Below, one piece after another: positions 9,317-17,361 of a stretch of DNA of 56,482 bases; the first letter of the stretch is position 1, and every line of letters starts with the position of its first letter. Source of the DNA: a virus. The position numbers and the translations under genes are program-made. The notes below the pieces were generated by a model. It saw nothing but the letters and a program-made list of their open reading frames with translations. It made no database searches and had not been told where the DNA came from. The stretch is taken from positions 1-56,482 of the IMG/VR virus record IMGVR_UViG_3300030106_008084, one strand, 5' to 3'.

Positions 9317-10804
9317 TTACCAGCTGTATACAGGAATTGCAAATCTATCAAAAGGTTCATTACAGTCATTTCTAGAGGTACCTGATAATGCAAATCTTAT
9401 AAATCCTGCAGAACTTAGAGTAAGATTAGCACCGTTGCAATCAATTGCATCATAAACTTTTTGATCATAAGAACCTTGATAACCTCTTGAAACCTGGTTA
9501 GGGGCCCCGTTAAATAAATTGTTATTACCATCTACAGATGAATAACGAATAATAAAGTTAAATCCTTGTGCACTTAAAGATGCTGTACCGTTATCTGTTG
9601 TATCAGAACTTAAGTAATATGTAGTCGAGTCTGGTGCGCCTGCATCAGAACCATATAACAATACATTACCTCCGGTTAATTGTGGTACTCTGAAAAAATT
9701 GCCTCCAGGAGAAGGCAAGCCATTAGTAGTATCATACCGGTTACCTATAACATCATATAATTCTCTATAATTAGAAGATTCAACAGAGGAGTATATGTTA
9801 CCGTCACAAAGTAGATAACCATCTGGAATAACATTAAATGCACGCGCGTGAGGTAGTATAGTACCTACCGGTACGTCATTACCAGAGTTAGCACCTGATA
9901 ATCCAGTAGCTGTTACAACATCATAAATTGAACTGGCCATTCCATTTATAATACCGTTAGAAACATTAACAAACGGAAACTCATTACCTGAGGCAACCTC
10001 AGTATTTGTACTAAAGCCATTTGCAATAGCAAGAACTCCACTATTAGAAAGAGTTAAAGAACTATCTACTTGTTTAAATAAAGCTTCTAGTTGATTAGTA
10101 GTAGAATTTAACTGTAAGCCATCTCCTATTGAACCAGGAGCAAAATTAGAAAATTTAATAATTTCATTTCCTAAATCAGCTAAAATTAATCGATTAGTAG
10201 AATCAAAATCAAATTGAGCATTATCAACATGCATCACTACTGGTTCACCATTACCACCTGAAAGCCCACTTGAAAGCGCAGTAGATAAAATCTCTCTTTC
10301 TCCTATTGAGTTTTGTTTAATACTTAATTTTTCTGATGATATTTCAAAGAATGCTGTACTACTATCAACAGCTATAGTATCACCAACTTTTGCAATACCA
10401 GCGCCAAATATTTCTGAAGCAAATTCACTAGAATTAACTGAACTTTTTGCAACTATTAAGGTGTTGTTATCACCAAAATCTAAAGTAGTACCTGGTACAT
10501 TACCAATGTATGCTAACCCAGATAAAGAGTCGTTATAATTTTGACCAGAAAGTATATATAGTTTATTGTTAGCGTAACCAATATCACCTATTTCCAGGCC
10601 TGGAATGTTTAAACTTGATTCTAAATTAAATGGACCAATTCCTATGTTTCCTACTACGCGACCACCAACAGAAGCACCGTCACCTATATATAATCTTCGT
10701 GTATCTAGAGTGTAGCCTAATTCACCTTGATCTAAAATTATAGATCTTCTTTGTTCGTTAGTACCACGTCTTACTTTTAATTTTACTATACTTACGTCTG
10801 CCAT
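9317..10804 (-). CDS. Tail fibre protein with phage tail collar domain (495 aa)
   Basis: Starts MADVSIVKLKVRRGTNEQRR and continues with ELGYTLDTRRLYIGDG, the same N-terminal module as its neighbour at 7656-9299. A collar domain follows at about residues 315-390 (VPVGTILPHA, GYLLCDGNIY, FFRVPQLTGG). The C-terminus differs from the paralog, as expected for receptor-binding tips that diversify. The gene is spaced 9 nt from the upstream 240-residue collar-like gene, so probably one transcription unit. Confidence 0.85.
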   Translation of the reverse strand: MADVSIVKLKVRRGTNEQRRSIILDQGELGYTLDTRRLYIGDGASVGGRVVGNIGIGPFNLESSLNIPGLEIGDIGYANNKLYILSGQNYNDSLSGLAYIGNVPGTTLDFGDNNTLIVAKSSVNSSEFASEIFGAGIAKVGDTIAVDSSTAFFEISSEKLSIKQNSIGEREILSTALSSGLSGGNGEPVVMHVDNAQFDFDSTNRLILADLGNEIIKFSNFAPGSIGDGLQLNSTTNQLEALFKQVDSSLTLSNSGVLAIANGFSTNTEVASGNEFPFVNVSNGIINGMASSIYDVVTATGLSGANSGNDVPVGTILPHARAFNVIPDGYLLCDGNIYSSVESSNYRELYDVIGNRYDTTNGLPSPGGNFFRVPQLTGGNVLLYGSDAGAPDSTTYYLSSDTTDNGTASLSAQGFNFIIRYSSVDGNNNLFNGAPNQVSRGYQGSYDQKVYDAIDCNGANLTLSSAGFIRFALSGTSRNDCNEPFDRFAIPVYSW

Positions 10805-10813
10805 TTTATTTTA

Positions 10814-11536
10814 TTATTGTGTTCTTTTCCATATATAAGCTCCATAACTCATTGGCGATATACTGAATGCTTGATTTTTTCCTACCGTTGAAAGCTTTTG
10901 TGCTATAGGTTGAATGCTTGGAAACCCGTAAATTGGTTCTAAAAATTGTGTAGTTTGTCCTACCGGAATTTGTTTATTAATAGCTCCGCCTTCACCCCCA
11001 CCAGGCACTGCTTCTGCACTTGTCCAAGAAAGTACATTTCCGAACTGACTGTTAAAACTATTAGGTACATGGGTATGAGCCGGCATTTGATCTTCATTTA
11101 AAGATACATGAGAATCTTGACCATCTGATCCTCCAATATTATTTTCAGCCGTATACTCTGCATATCCATTACTTGGATTACGACCACCAGCACCTACAAT
11201 AAATCTACCTTCAGATGCTAGTTCCCAGACTGTACCAGGTATTCTTGTTCCTGGGTTAACGTTATCTATAGTCATCTGAATAGAACCTACAGGAAAAAAC
11301 ATATCTACTAAACTAGTAACATCGTTATCAGTTGCCTCTATTGAATCAACATGCTGCTCAGGAAGCGCTACATTATTAACTACTACTTTAGTACCACTTA
11401 AAGCAATACCGGTTTTATTGCCCAAGCCATCATAAACATCTCTAGGTTGTGGATCTTTATACAAATCACCACCACTTAAATGAAGCAAAGAAGTATATAG
11501 ATCTGCTATTAATTCATTCTGTAAGCTTGCTGACAT
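10814..11536 (-). CDS. Baseplate or short fibre protein, gp10 C-terminal / collar-like (240 aa)
   Basis: Residues about 95-240 match the collar-like domain seen at the C-terminus of T4 gp10-type and related baseplate proteins: PVGSIQMTI, GTVWELASEGRFIVGAG, the His-containing DQMPAHTHVPNS and the closing YIWKRTQ. The N-terminal part is short and unknown. It likely anchors fibres to the baseplate. A late promoter lies 5 nt before the ATG. Downstream genes are two collar fibres. Confidence 0.75.
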   Translation of the reverse strand: MSASLQNELIADLYTSLLHLSGGDLYKDPQPRDVYDGLGNKTGIALSGTKVVVNNVALPEQHVDSIEATDNDVTSLVDMFFPVGSIQMTIDNVNPGTRIPGTVWELASEGRFIVGAGGRNPSNGYAEYTAENNIGGSDGQDSHVSLNEDQMPAHTHVPNSFNSQFGNVLSWTSAEAVPGGGEGGAINKQIPVGQTTQFLEPIYGFPSIQPIAQKLSTVGKNQAFSISPMSYGAYIWKRTQ

Positions 11537-11541
11537 ATATT

Positions 11542-11549
11542 TATTTATT
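11542..11549 (-). promoter_or_regulatory. Late-type promoter element
   Basis: AATAAATA, 5 nt before the ATG at 11536. Confidence 0.65.
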
Positions 11550-13490
11550 CTAGTTATTCAAAATACTATCTAGTACGTTCTTTTGAAGGTTATAAAGGCT
11601 ATCAAATACTCTAGTTACTACGTTATAATTAATTTCTTCATTTTCATGAAACTCAAAATCTCTAAAATCTACATCAATATTTGGGTATGAAGTGTATCTA
11701 CCTAATACCGGAACATCTTCTATAGTTTCACCAGTAATAATTAAAGCTAAATTAACATATATCTTTAGTGTATCTTTTAGAATTGATTCTATCTCACTGT
11801 TAAGAGAGATACCTAAACTTGATTCACACCCTAATTCCCTATCATAAGTATTAGCTAAATCTAAAGGAAGTATATTATCATATACTAAACCACCTGTCTT
11901 AGAAAAATACAATCTACCTGTATTTTGCAAAAAGTTATAGACGCTTCCTCCTACTTGTTCAGTTTGTAAATTAATAATATTATAATTATTAGATGGTAAA
12001 TTGTTACTATTAAATGCATATCTGCTATTACTAAATAGTTCTTTCGTTCCACCATAATATGCATTTGGTAAAAATTGTAAATTATTAAAACTTAAAAAGC
12101 CTGCTGGAAATTCAGGATTACTAATAAATCTTGTAGTAACGGAACTACCTTCTTTTAAGATGAAAATATTCGAATCATTATCAGAAAATTTAACAGTAGC
12201 CTCTCCTATAGTTCTTCTTCTTCTTCCAAACACAGGAGTATAAGTACGAACCAATCGAGGTCTATCATTTACTCCGAGTATATAGTTTTCTACTAATTCT
12301 GAATCAACATGATAAACATTAAAAGGCCCGTCTGTTCCAGGAATTCGTACGTCATTGCCTTCTACCTTAGTTAATACTAATACTGAATCATCTGTATCTC
12401 TAATATCAAAATCTACAATGACTTCGTTAATTGTAATACCCCCCGGTAACAGACCAAAGCTTTGCCGCGGCGGAGGCGGCTTAATATAACCAAAAAATTC
12501 ATTAGAGTATTTGTTAGTTAATTCAATAGCAATTTGACCACCTGGAAGTCTTACTAAAGCCCCTTTTAAGTCGTTTCCTATTTTAAACTTACCCTTTACA
12601 ACAGGGTTATCAAAAGTAAAGATATCTTTTATTTTCCATTGACCACAAGTGTTATAAAAACTAAAATCATAACCTATCAATCTATCTATTTGTTTAGGGT
12701 TACCATCTCCATCTAATATTACATCTTTTCCTAAGTTAAATAATGTATCAGTATTGTTATCATATAACAATGTAGTACTCGGAGGTATTTGATCCGTAAT
12801 GTTTTCTCTAAACGAAAAAGGACTATTCTTAACAAAGCTACCTGAAAATACTAATGTTTCAGTAGATGTTACAGTAAAGTAATTAAATGTTTCATCTCTG
12901 TTAATAACTATTGTAGCGCTAGTCGTCTCATCTAATTTATCAAAACCGTCTAAAGCAGTAGGTACTTTATTTTCTTCAATTGTCACACCATCAGAAGTTT
13001 GTCTTGTTACATTAAATGGTAAAGTATTTTCTGCAAATCCATTATCTTTAGTAACAACAACATTTTTTGATCTCGCTTCAGATAAACTTGTTAAAGCTAC
13101 CATAAAGCTATCTGCATCTTTTGAAGTAGATTGGAAATTTAAAATTTGAGGATTAGAAATAATATTTAACGCGTATAAATTTAAATTATTATTATTAAGT
13201 ATTTCTAAATTTGTATCAAGAAATACTTGGTCAATAATATCTCTAGGCGATATATGTGGCTTTTCTAAAACTTGACTACCTCGAGGTACACCACCAGCAG
13301 TTCTATCAAATTCTTTTTTAGCAAGAAATGAATTACCCACAAATGTTCCTTTAGAGCTTAAAGGAGTAGAAGTCTCTGAAAGAGTTTTTCCGGAAAATGC
13401 GCGTCCATCTGTTATGTTAAACAAACCATCATAATCTCTACCACTTAAAGTAAAGGACTCTCCAGAAGTATATTTAAAATAAGATATCAT
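11550..13490 (-). CDS. Putative tail/baseplate structural protein (646 aa)
   Basis: Not recognised. The protein starts MISYFKYTSGESFTLSGRDY and is rich in Ser, Thr, Asn and short beta strands, like the other proteins of this block; residues about 330-360 hold a PPPPRQ stretch. The ATG overlaps the stop of the 790-residue gene by 4 nt (ATGA), so translation is probably coupled and the products may be made in fixed ratio. Position between wedge proteins and collar fibres suggests a baseplate-to-fibre connector. Confidence 0.65.
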   Translation of the reverse strand: MISYFKYTSGESFTLSGRDYDGLFNITDGRAFSGKTLSETSTPLSSKGTFVGNSFLAKKEFDRTAGGVPRGSQVLEKPHISPRDIIDQVFLDTNLEILNNNNLNLYALNIISNPQILNFQSTSKDADSFMVALTSLSEARSKNVVVTKDNGFAENTLPFNVTRQTSDGVTIEENKVPTALDGFDKLDETTSATIVINRDETFNYFTVTSTETLVFSGSFVKNSPFSFRENITDQIPPSTTLLYDNNTDTLFNLGKDVILDGDGNPKQIDRLIGYDFSFYNTCGQWKIKDIFTFDNPVVKGKFKIGNDLKGALVRLPGGQIAIELTNKYSNEFFGYIKPPPPRQSFGLLPGGITINEVIVDFDIRDTDDSVLVLTKVEGNDVRIPGTDGPFNVYHVDSELVENYILGVNDRPRLVRTYTPVFGRRRRTIGEATVKFSDNDSNIFILKEGSSVTTRFISNPEFPAGFLSFNNLQFLPNAYYGGTKELFSNSRYAFNSNNLPSNNYNIINLQTEQVGGSVYNFLQNTGRLYFSKTGGLVYDNILPLDLANTYDRELGCESSLGISLNSEIESILKDTLKIYVNLALIITGETIEDVPVLGRYTSYPNIDVDFRDFEFHENEEINYNVVTRVFDSLYNLQKNVLDSILNN

Positions 13491-15859
13491 TTGTAGTTTA
13501 TAAATTTAACATCATTTATGTTAGTGGTTTCAGGAAGGGAAGAAGTTATATTATTCAATATCATAGTTTTTACTTCTTCAGTAATACTACTGTCTTGTAT
13601 ATTTAAATTCTTTACATTAATATCAACTACATTGCTTCTATGCTTTAAGTTTGTGCCAATAGAATTTACCGTGTTAATAGTATCAGTTAAGTTTCTCATA
13701 CCACATGGTAAAGATATAGTAATATCTTGAATATTATTTAAATTTTGTGTTAAGACAGCAGTAATCTCTTCTTCTGCATTTAACGGTGATAAAGTAAGAT
13801 ATATATCATCTAAGTAAATGTTATCCTCTAGATCTGGTTTAAGAATTTTTTCAGTTATATTACCAGGTGATACTATTTCTATAATACCAAATAAAATCAT
13901 TTTATTTAACATTTGGTATGACTTTATATCAAACGAAAATATAACTTCTGAATTTACATAAAAACTACACGTACCTCTTATAGCATCAAATGATAAAAAT
14001 ATAGCATTAGAAACAAAAGGATTAAGATCGATTATTTTAGTTATAGATCTTACTGTCGGTGGTTCAGGTGAATTATCAAAAATGTTAAAAGTAAATCTTA
14101 AATCACCACTAGCTAATCTTTCTATTTCAAACCCCCCATCAATGTCATTTCTTCTTGATCTTATAGTAAATTGTCCAGCATCACTTTTTATATTAAATCC
14201 TAATGCAAAGCCCCCGTTTTTATTTATTTCGTTAAAGTAATTGTTTATTCTATCAGTAAGAACTGCTCCTTCACAAAAATTAGTAGGCTTTTTTCTTTCT
14301 AATTCATCTTTTTTAATTCGTTCGTATCTGTATCTTTTATTAGGTTGGAATACTAAATCGCTCTTCTTATCAAAGATAACTTTCTTTTCTATAGAAGTTT
14401 TTAAAGAGCTATTGTTTTTAATTAAATTTTCTACTAGTTGCTCATATGTAACATCATAAGTGTTATTAGAAGATAAAGCTTCTTCTTTGGAAGCTAGGTC
14501 TGGATAAAAATACCTATCTACCCATACTCCTCTTTTACCTACGCCACCAGATAACCATGTACATAAGTATGTAGCGTCCTCACTTTTTACGCCATCTTCA
14601 TCATCTAGTTCATATACTCTATCAGCTAAAAATGGTTGTGTATATGAAAATGATCCAGAGTCTACAAATTTAGTATCATTAATATTAATCTGTGTAAAAG
14701 GATTTAAAGAAGAAGGAGTTACAAAATACGTAGAGCCTTCTCTTACCCTTACATTAAAATTATTATAAACATAGTTTAATGAAAGAGTTTCATTCTTTTC
14801 ACTATCTACATCTGAAAATATACTAGTATATTTTCTAAGTCCCTTAACATATATAGGGTTGTTATCACTTGAAGAAAGTAAATTATTAGAAGAAACATAT
14901 TGATCAAAATTATTTGAAATGTTTTTTAAATTTAATAAATCAAATTTAAGAGAGGTAGAATTAGAAGAAGTATGGAGAAGGTAATTAGAAGGTAAGTGAA
15001 AATTACTCTTACTAGTATCAACTTTTGAACCGTTTTCATTGTAGGTTATAAACGATGTATTATATGGAGATGGAATAGTTAAATCGATTTCACCTCCTAA
15101 TTTAATAGCACGAGTTGTAAAGAAAAAAGAATTAACATCATCTATATTAGATATATTTTGTGCTACTAATGTTTGTCCATTATTTTCTAAAATATATCTC
15201 TGTTCAGGACTAAAAGTATTATCTGGATCTTTAACTTTAGTAGAGAAGAAAGCTAAATAATCCGACGTTGTTCCTAACCCTCCCTTTACTATAGTATACT
15301 CTAGCTTAGCATTATCTTTGCTTATTTTATTTTCCCCAACGAATAGAGTTTTCTTTTGAGTGTTTTCTTCTGCATCATCACTAACTACTAGATAATATCT
15401 AAAGTTATTAATTAAGAAAGAAACTCTACAATGAAAAGAATCGATTAATTCAATTTCGAAATCATTAGCTTGAGTTGCATCTGTTGTTATACCAGTGTAA
15501 CCATAATATTGTGCATCATATGTGGTACCGGTTTTTTCAAAATTCTTTTTATCTGCTTTTTGAAAAGTTAAAAATCCCTCTGACTCGGCAGAAAAATTTA
15601 AAGCAGAGAAAATCTTTTTAGGTATTACACGTCCTCCTGAAAAATGTGTTACACTATCAAGAGTATACTCATCAGTGAGAAAGAAATTTGTAAAATTTAA
15701 ATTTTTAAAGCTTTGAGTACCTGAAAGAGCTGTAATAAAATTAAAATTAAATCCTCCAGAATACGTTCTACGAAACTGATCTAATTCCAAATCTACAGGA
15801 CAAATTTCTGCAGATTCTGATTTTAAAGCGCTTAAGCTAGCTTTGACCAATGCTCCCAT
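13487..15859 (-). CDS. Large tail structural protein with LamG-like region (790 aa)
   Basis: Not recognised over most of its length. Roughly residues 530-690 have strands such as GFALGFNIKSDAGQFTIRS and AIFLSFDAIRGTCSFYVN, typical of a concanavalin/LamG jelly roll; this assignment is tentative. A perfect TATAAATA lies 6 nt before the ATG, the clearest late promoter in this block, and the 646-residue gene overlaps its stop. I infer a baseplate-periphery or fibre protein. Confidence 0.65.
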   Translation of the reverse strand: MGALVKASLSALKSESAEICPVDLELDQFRRTYSGGFNFNFITALSGTQSFKNLNFTNFFLTDEYTLDSVTHFSGGRVIPKKIFSALNFSAESEGFLTFQKADKKNFEKTGTTYDAQYYGYTGITTDATQANDFEIELIDSFHCRVSFLINNFRYYLVVSDDAEENTQKKTLFVGENKISKDNAKLEYTIVKGGLGTTSDYLAFFSTKVKDPDNTFSPEQRYILENNGQTLVAQNISNIDDVNSFFFTTRAIKLGGEIDLTIPSPYNTSFITYNENGSKVDTSKSNFHLPSNYLLHTSSNSTSLKFDLLNLKNISNNFDQYVSSNNLLSSSDNNPIYVKGLRKYTSIFSDVDSEKNETLSLNYVYNNFNVRVREGSTYFVTPSSLNPFTQININDTKFVDSGSFSYTQPFLADRVYELDDEDGVKSEDATYLCTWLSGGVGKRGVWVDRYFYPDLASKEEALSSNNTYDVTYEQLVENLIKNNSSLKTSIEKKVIFDKKSDLVFQPNKRYRYERIKKDELERKKPTNFCEGAVLTDRINNYFNEINKNGGFALGFNIKSDAGQFTIRSRRNDIDGGFEIERLASGDLRFTFNIFDNSPEPPTVRSITKIIDLNPFVSNAIFLSFDAIRGTCSFYVNSEVIFSFDIKSYQMLNKMILFGIIEIVSPGNITEKILKPDLEDNIYLDDIYLTLSPLNAEEEITAVLTQNLNNIQDITISLPCGMRNLTDTINTVNSIGTNLKHRSNVVDINVKNLNIQDSSITEEVKTMILNNITSSLPETTNINDVKFINYK

Positions 15860-15865
15860 TGTATA

Positions 15866-15873
15866 TATTTATA
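15866..15873 (-). promoter_or_regulatory. Late promoter, perfect TATAAATA
   Basis: TATAAATA exactly as in T4 late promoters, 6 nt before the ATG at 15859. Confidence 0.75.
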
Positions 15874-15879
15874 CCAGCG

Positions 15880-17361
15880 TTAACTTAAGCGAACCGTTGA
15901 AAGTTGATACCCCCATGTATTTCCTACTGCTTCCATACCTTCACTAATTAATTCCTGTATTTGAGCGTTTCCAAAGTTTTTAGCAGTTCCTCCAGATCCA
16001 CCTCTAGTTTGTATTATACCCAACAATATAAGCTCATCATTATAAGGTATAAATAATGGACCGCCGCTATCTCCGGATGCATAACCTGATAAACTTAAAT
16101 TAGCAGATGAAAGCAATGGCGACACATTAGTTAATCTATAATTAGGTAAACCAGGAGGCTTTAAAAATATATTTACTTTATCAGATACGAGAGTGATTAT
16201 TTCGCCATTGAAACCCCTATTAGTGCGCGTTTCATTAATAACATCTGTAGTAGCTATCCCACTGTAATAATCGTTATCGAAAAATTCATTTCCCCCTTGA
16301 TTTATTAAAGGAAATTTACTAGTAGGTACTTCACTATCAAAACGTGGTACTTTATATAACTTTAAATTACCTGCAGCTCCAGTTGAGGTAGTAGCGGTAG
16401 ATAAATCTCTATCAAAACTAATAACAGTTAAGTCTCTATGAGGAATTTCTGATGTAGCAGATATAGTTGCAGATATTGAATTGCCTGTAGTAAAATCATA
16501 AAAATATACTACGTCACCTGCTGCAGGATCATGAGCTGGTTTTGCATGTGATACGCTAATTCCATGTCTTGGAGAAATTAAAGTTACATTATTTTGATCT
16601 GTAAACCCATCTGCTGCATATGACGTACCGGAAAAATTAATTTTAGATCGATTAGCATAACCCCAAAATGTTGTAGTCCAGGTAGCTGACGCCTGTGTTA
16701 CATTCTGTATAAATTTAAACTTAGCTGCTGATCCAACAGGATCAGCTACACCTGAAACATATGACTGCATTTCAGTAATACTTTGATTAGATGTATCATT
16801 ATAAGAAGATAAAGTTGTTGCAGGTAAATCAGAATACTCAATTTCTGTATCATCATGATTTTGAATTACAAAGTTATCTTTTTTCGTTAAATAGGTAAAA
16901 ATAGAATTATTATCTTCACTATCTAAAAGACTAACATTAAGAAGATCTAAATCTTCAATAGTATCTAAATAACCTTCAGTACGAACATTTACAGGAATTG
17001 TGAATTTGGTAGTATTACCATCTATATAACCAACATTAACTCTCATGGTCATTTCTTTCTTAAGTGCAGTATCTGAGGGGTAGAATATATGCTTATAAGG
17101 TTTATTAAAAAACACTGGAGATGCACCTCTTTTGATTTCAGGAAAGATTGATTCTGTTTTATAATTTCTGTATATGGTAATATCAGGTTCTTCTATGCTA
17201 CTACCATCACCCCATTCAATAGCGAGGTAATCGGGAAATATGTTAGAATAAACTTCTGAAAGATCAAGTGACAACTCAGTCATATCAAACAGATCAACTG
17301 CAGGCATTGGTATAGTTGAGCTTGAGTTAACTGATGTTAAAGATAGAGTAAATGAGTTCAT
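15880..17361 (-). CDS. Baseplate-associated protein with PKD-like and trypsin-like domains (493 aa)
   Basis: Start placed at the ATG at 17361, which overlaps the upstream stop as ATGA; the frame is open further upstream but that would overlap the neighbour by over 100 nt. Residues about 1-128 look like a PKD/Ig-like domain (LAIEWGDGSS, PYKHIFYPSD). Residues about 190-490 resemble a chymotrypsin-fold peptidase, with H272 (ISVSHAKP), D310 (PHRDLTVISF) and S432 (ASGDSGGPLF); the Ser motif is a perfect match to the family. Peptidase activity would be unusual for a baseplate-region protein: it could trim a neighbour during assembly or cut a host surface protein. Conservation of the triad favours an active enzyme. 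Confidence 0.75.
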   Translation of the reverse strand: MNSFTLSLTSVNSSSTIPMPAVDLFDMTELSLDLSEVYSNIFPDYLAIEWGDGSSIEEPDITIYRNYKTESIFPEIKRGASPVFFNKPYKHIFYPSDTALKKEMTMRVNVGYIDGNTTKFTIPVNVRTEGYLDTIEDLDLLNVSLLDSEDNNSIFTYLTKKDNFVIQNHDDTEIEYSDLPATTLSSYNDTSNQSITEMQSYVSGVADPVGSAAKFKFIQNVTQASATWTTTFWGYANRSKINFSGTSYAADGFTDQNNVTLISPRHGISVSHAKPAHDPAAGDVVYFYDFTTGNSISATISATSEIPHRDLTVISFDRDLSTATTSTGAAGNLKLYKVPRFDSEVPTSKFPLINQGGNEFFDNDYYSGIATTDVINETRTNRGFNGEIITLVSDKVNIFLKPPGLPNYRLTNVSPLLSSANLSLSGYASGDSGGPLFIPYNDELILLGIIQTRGGSGGTAKNFGNAQIQELISEGMEAVGNTWGYQLSTVRLS

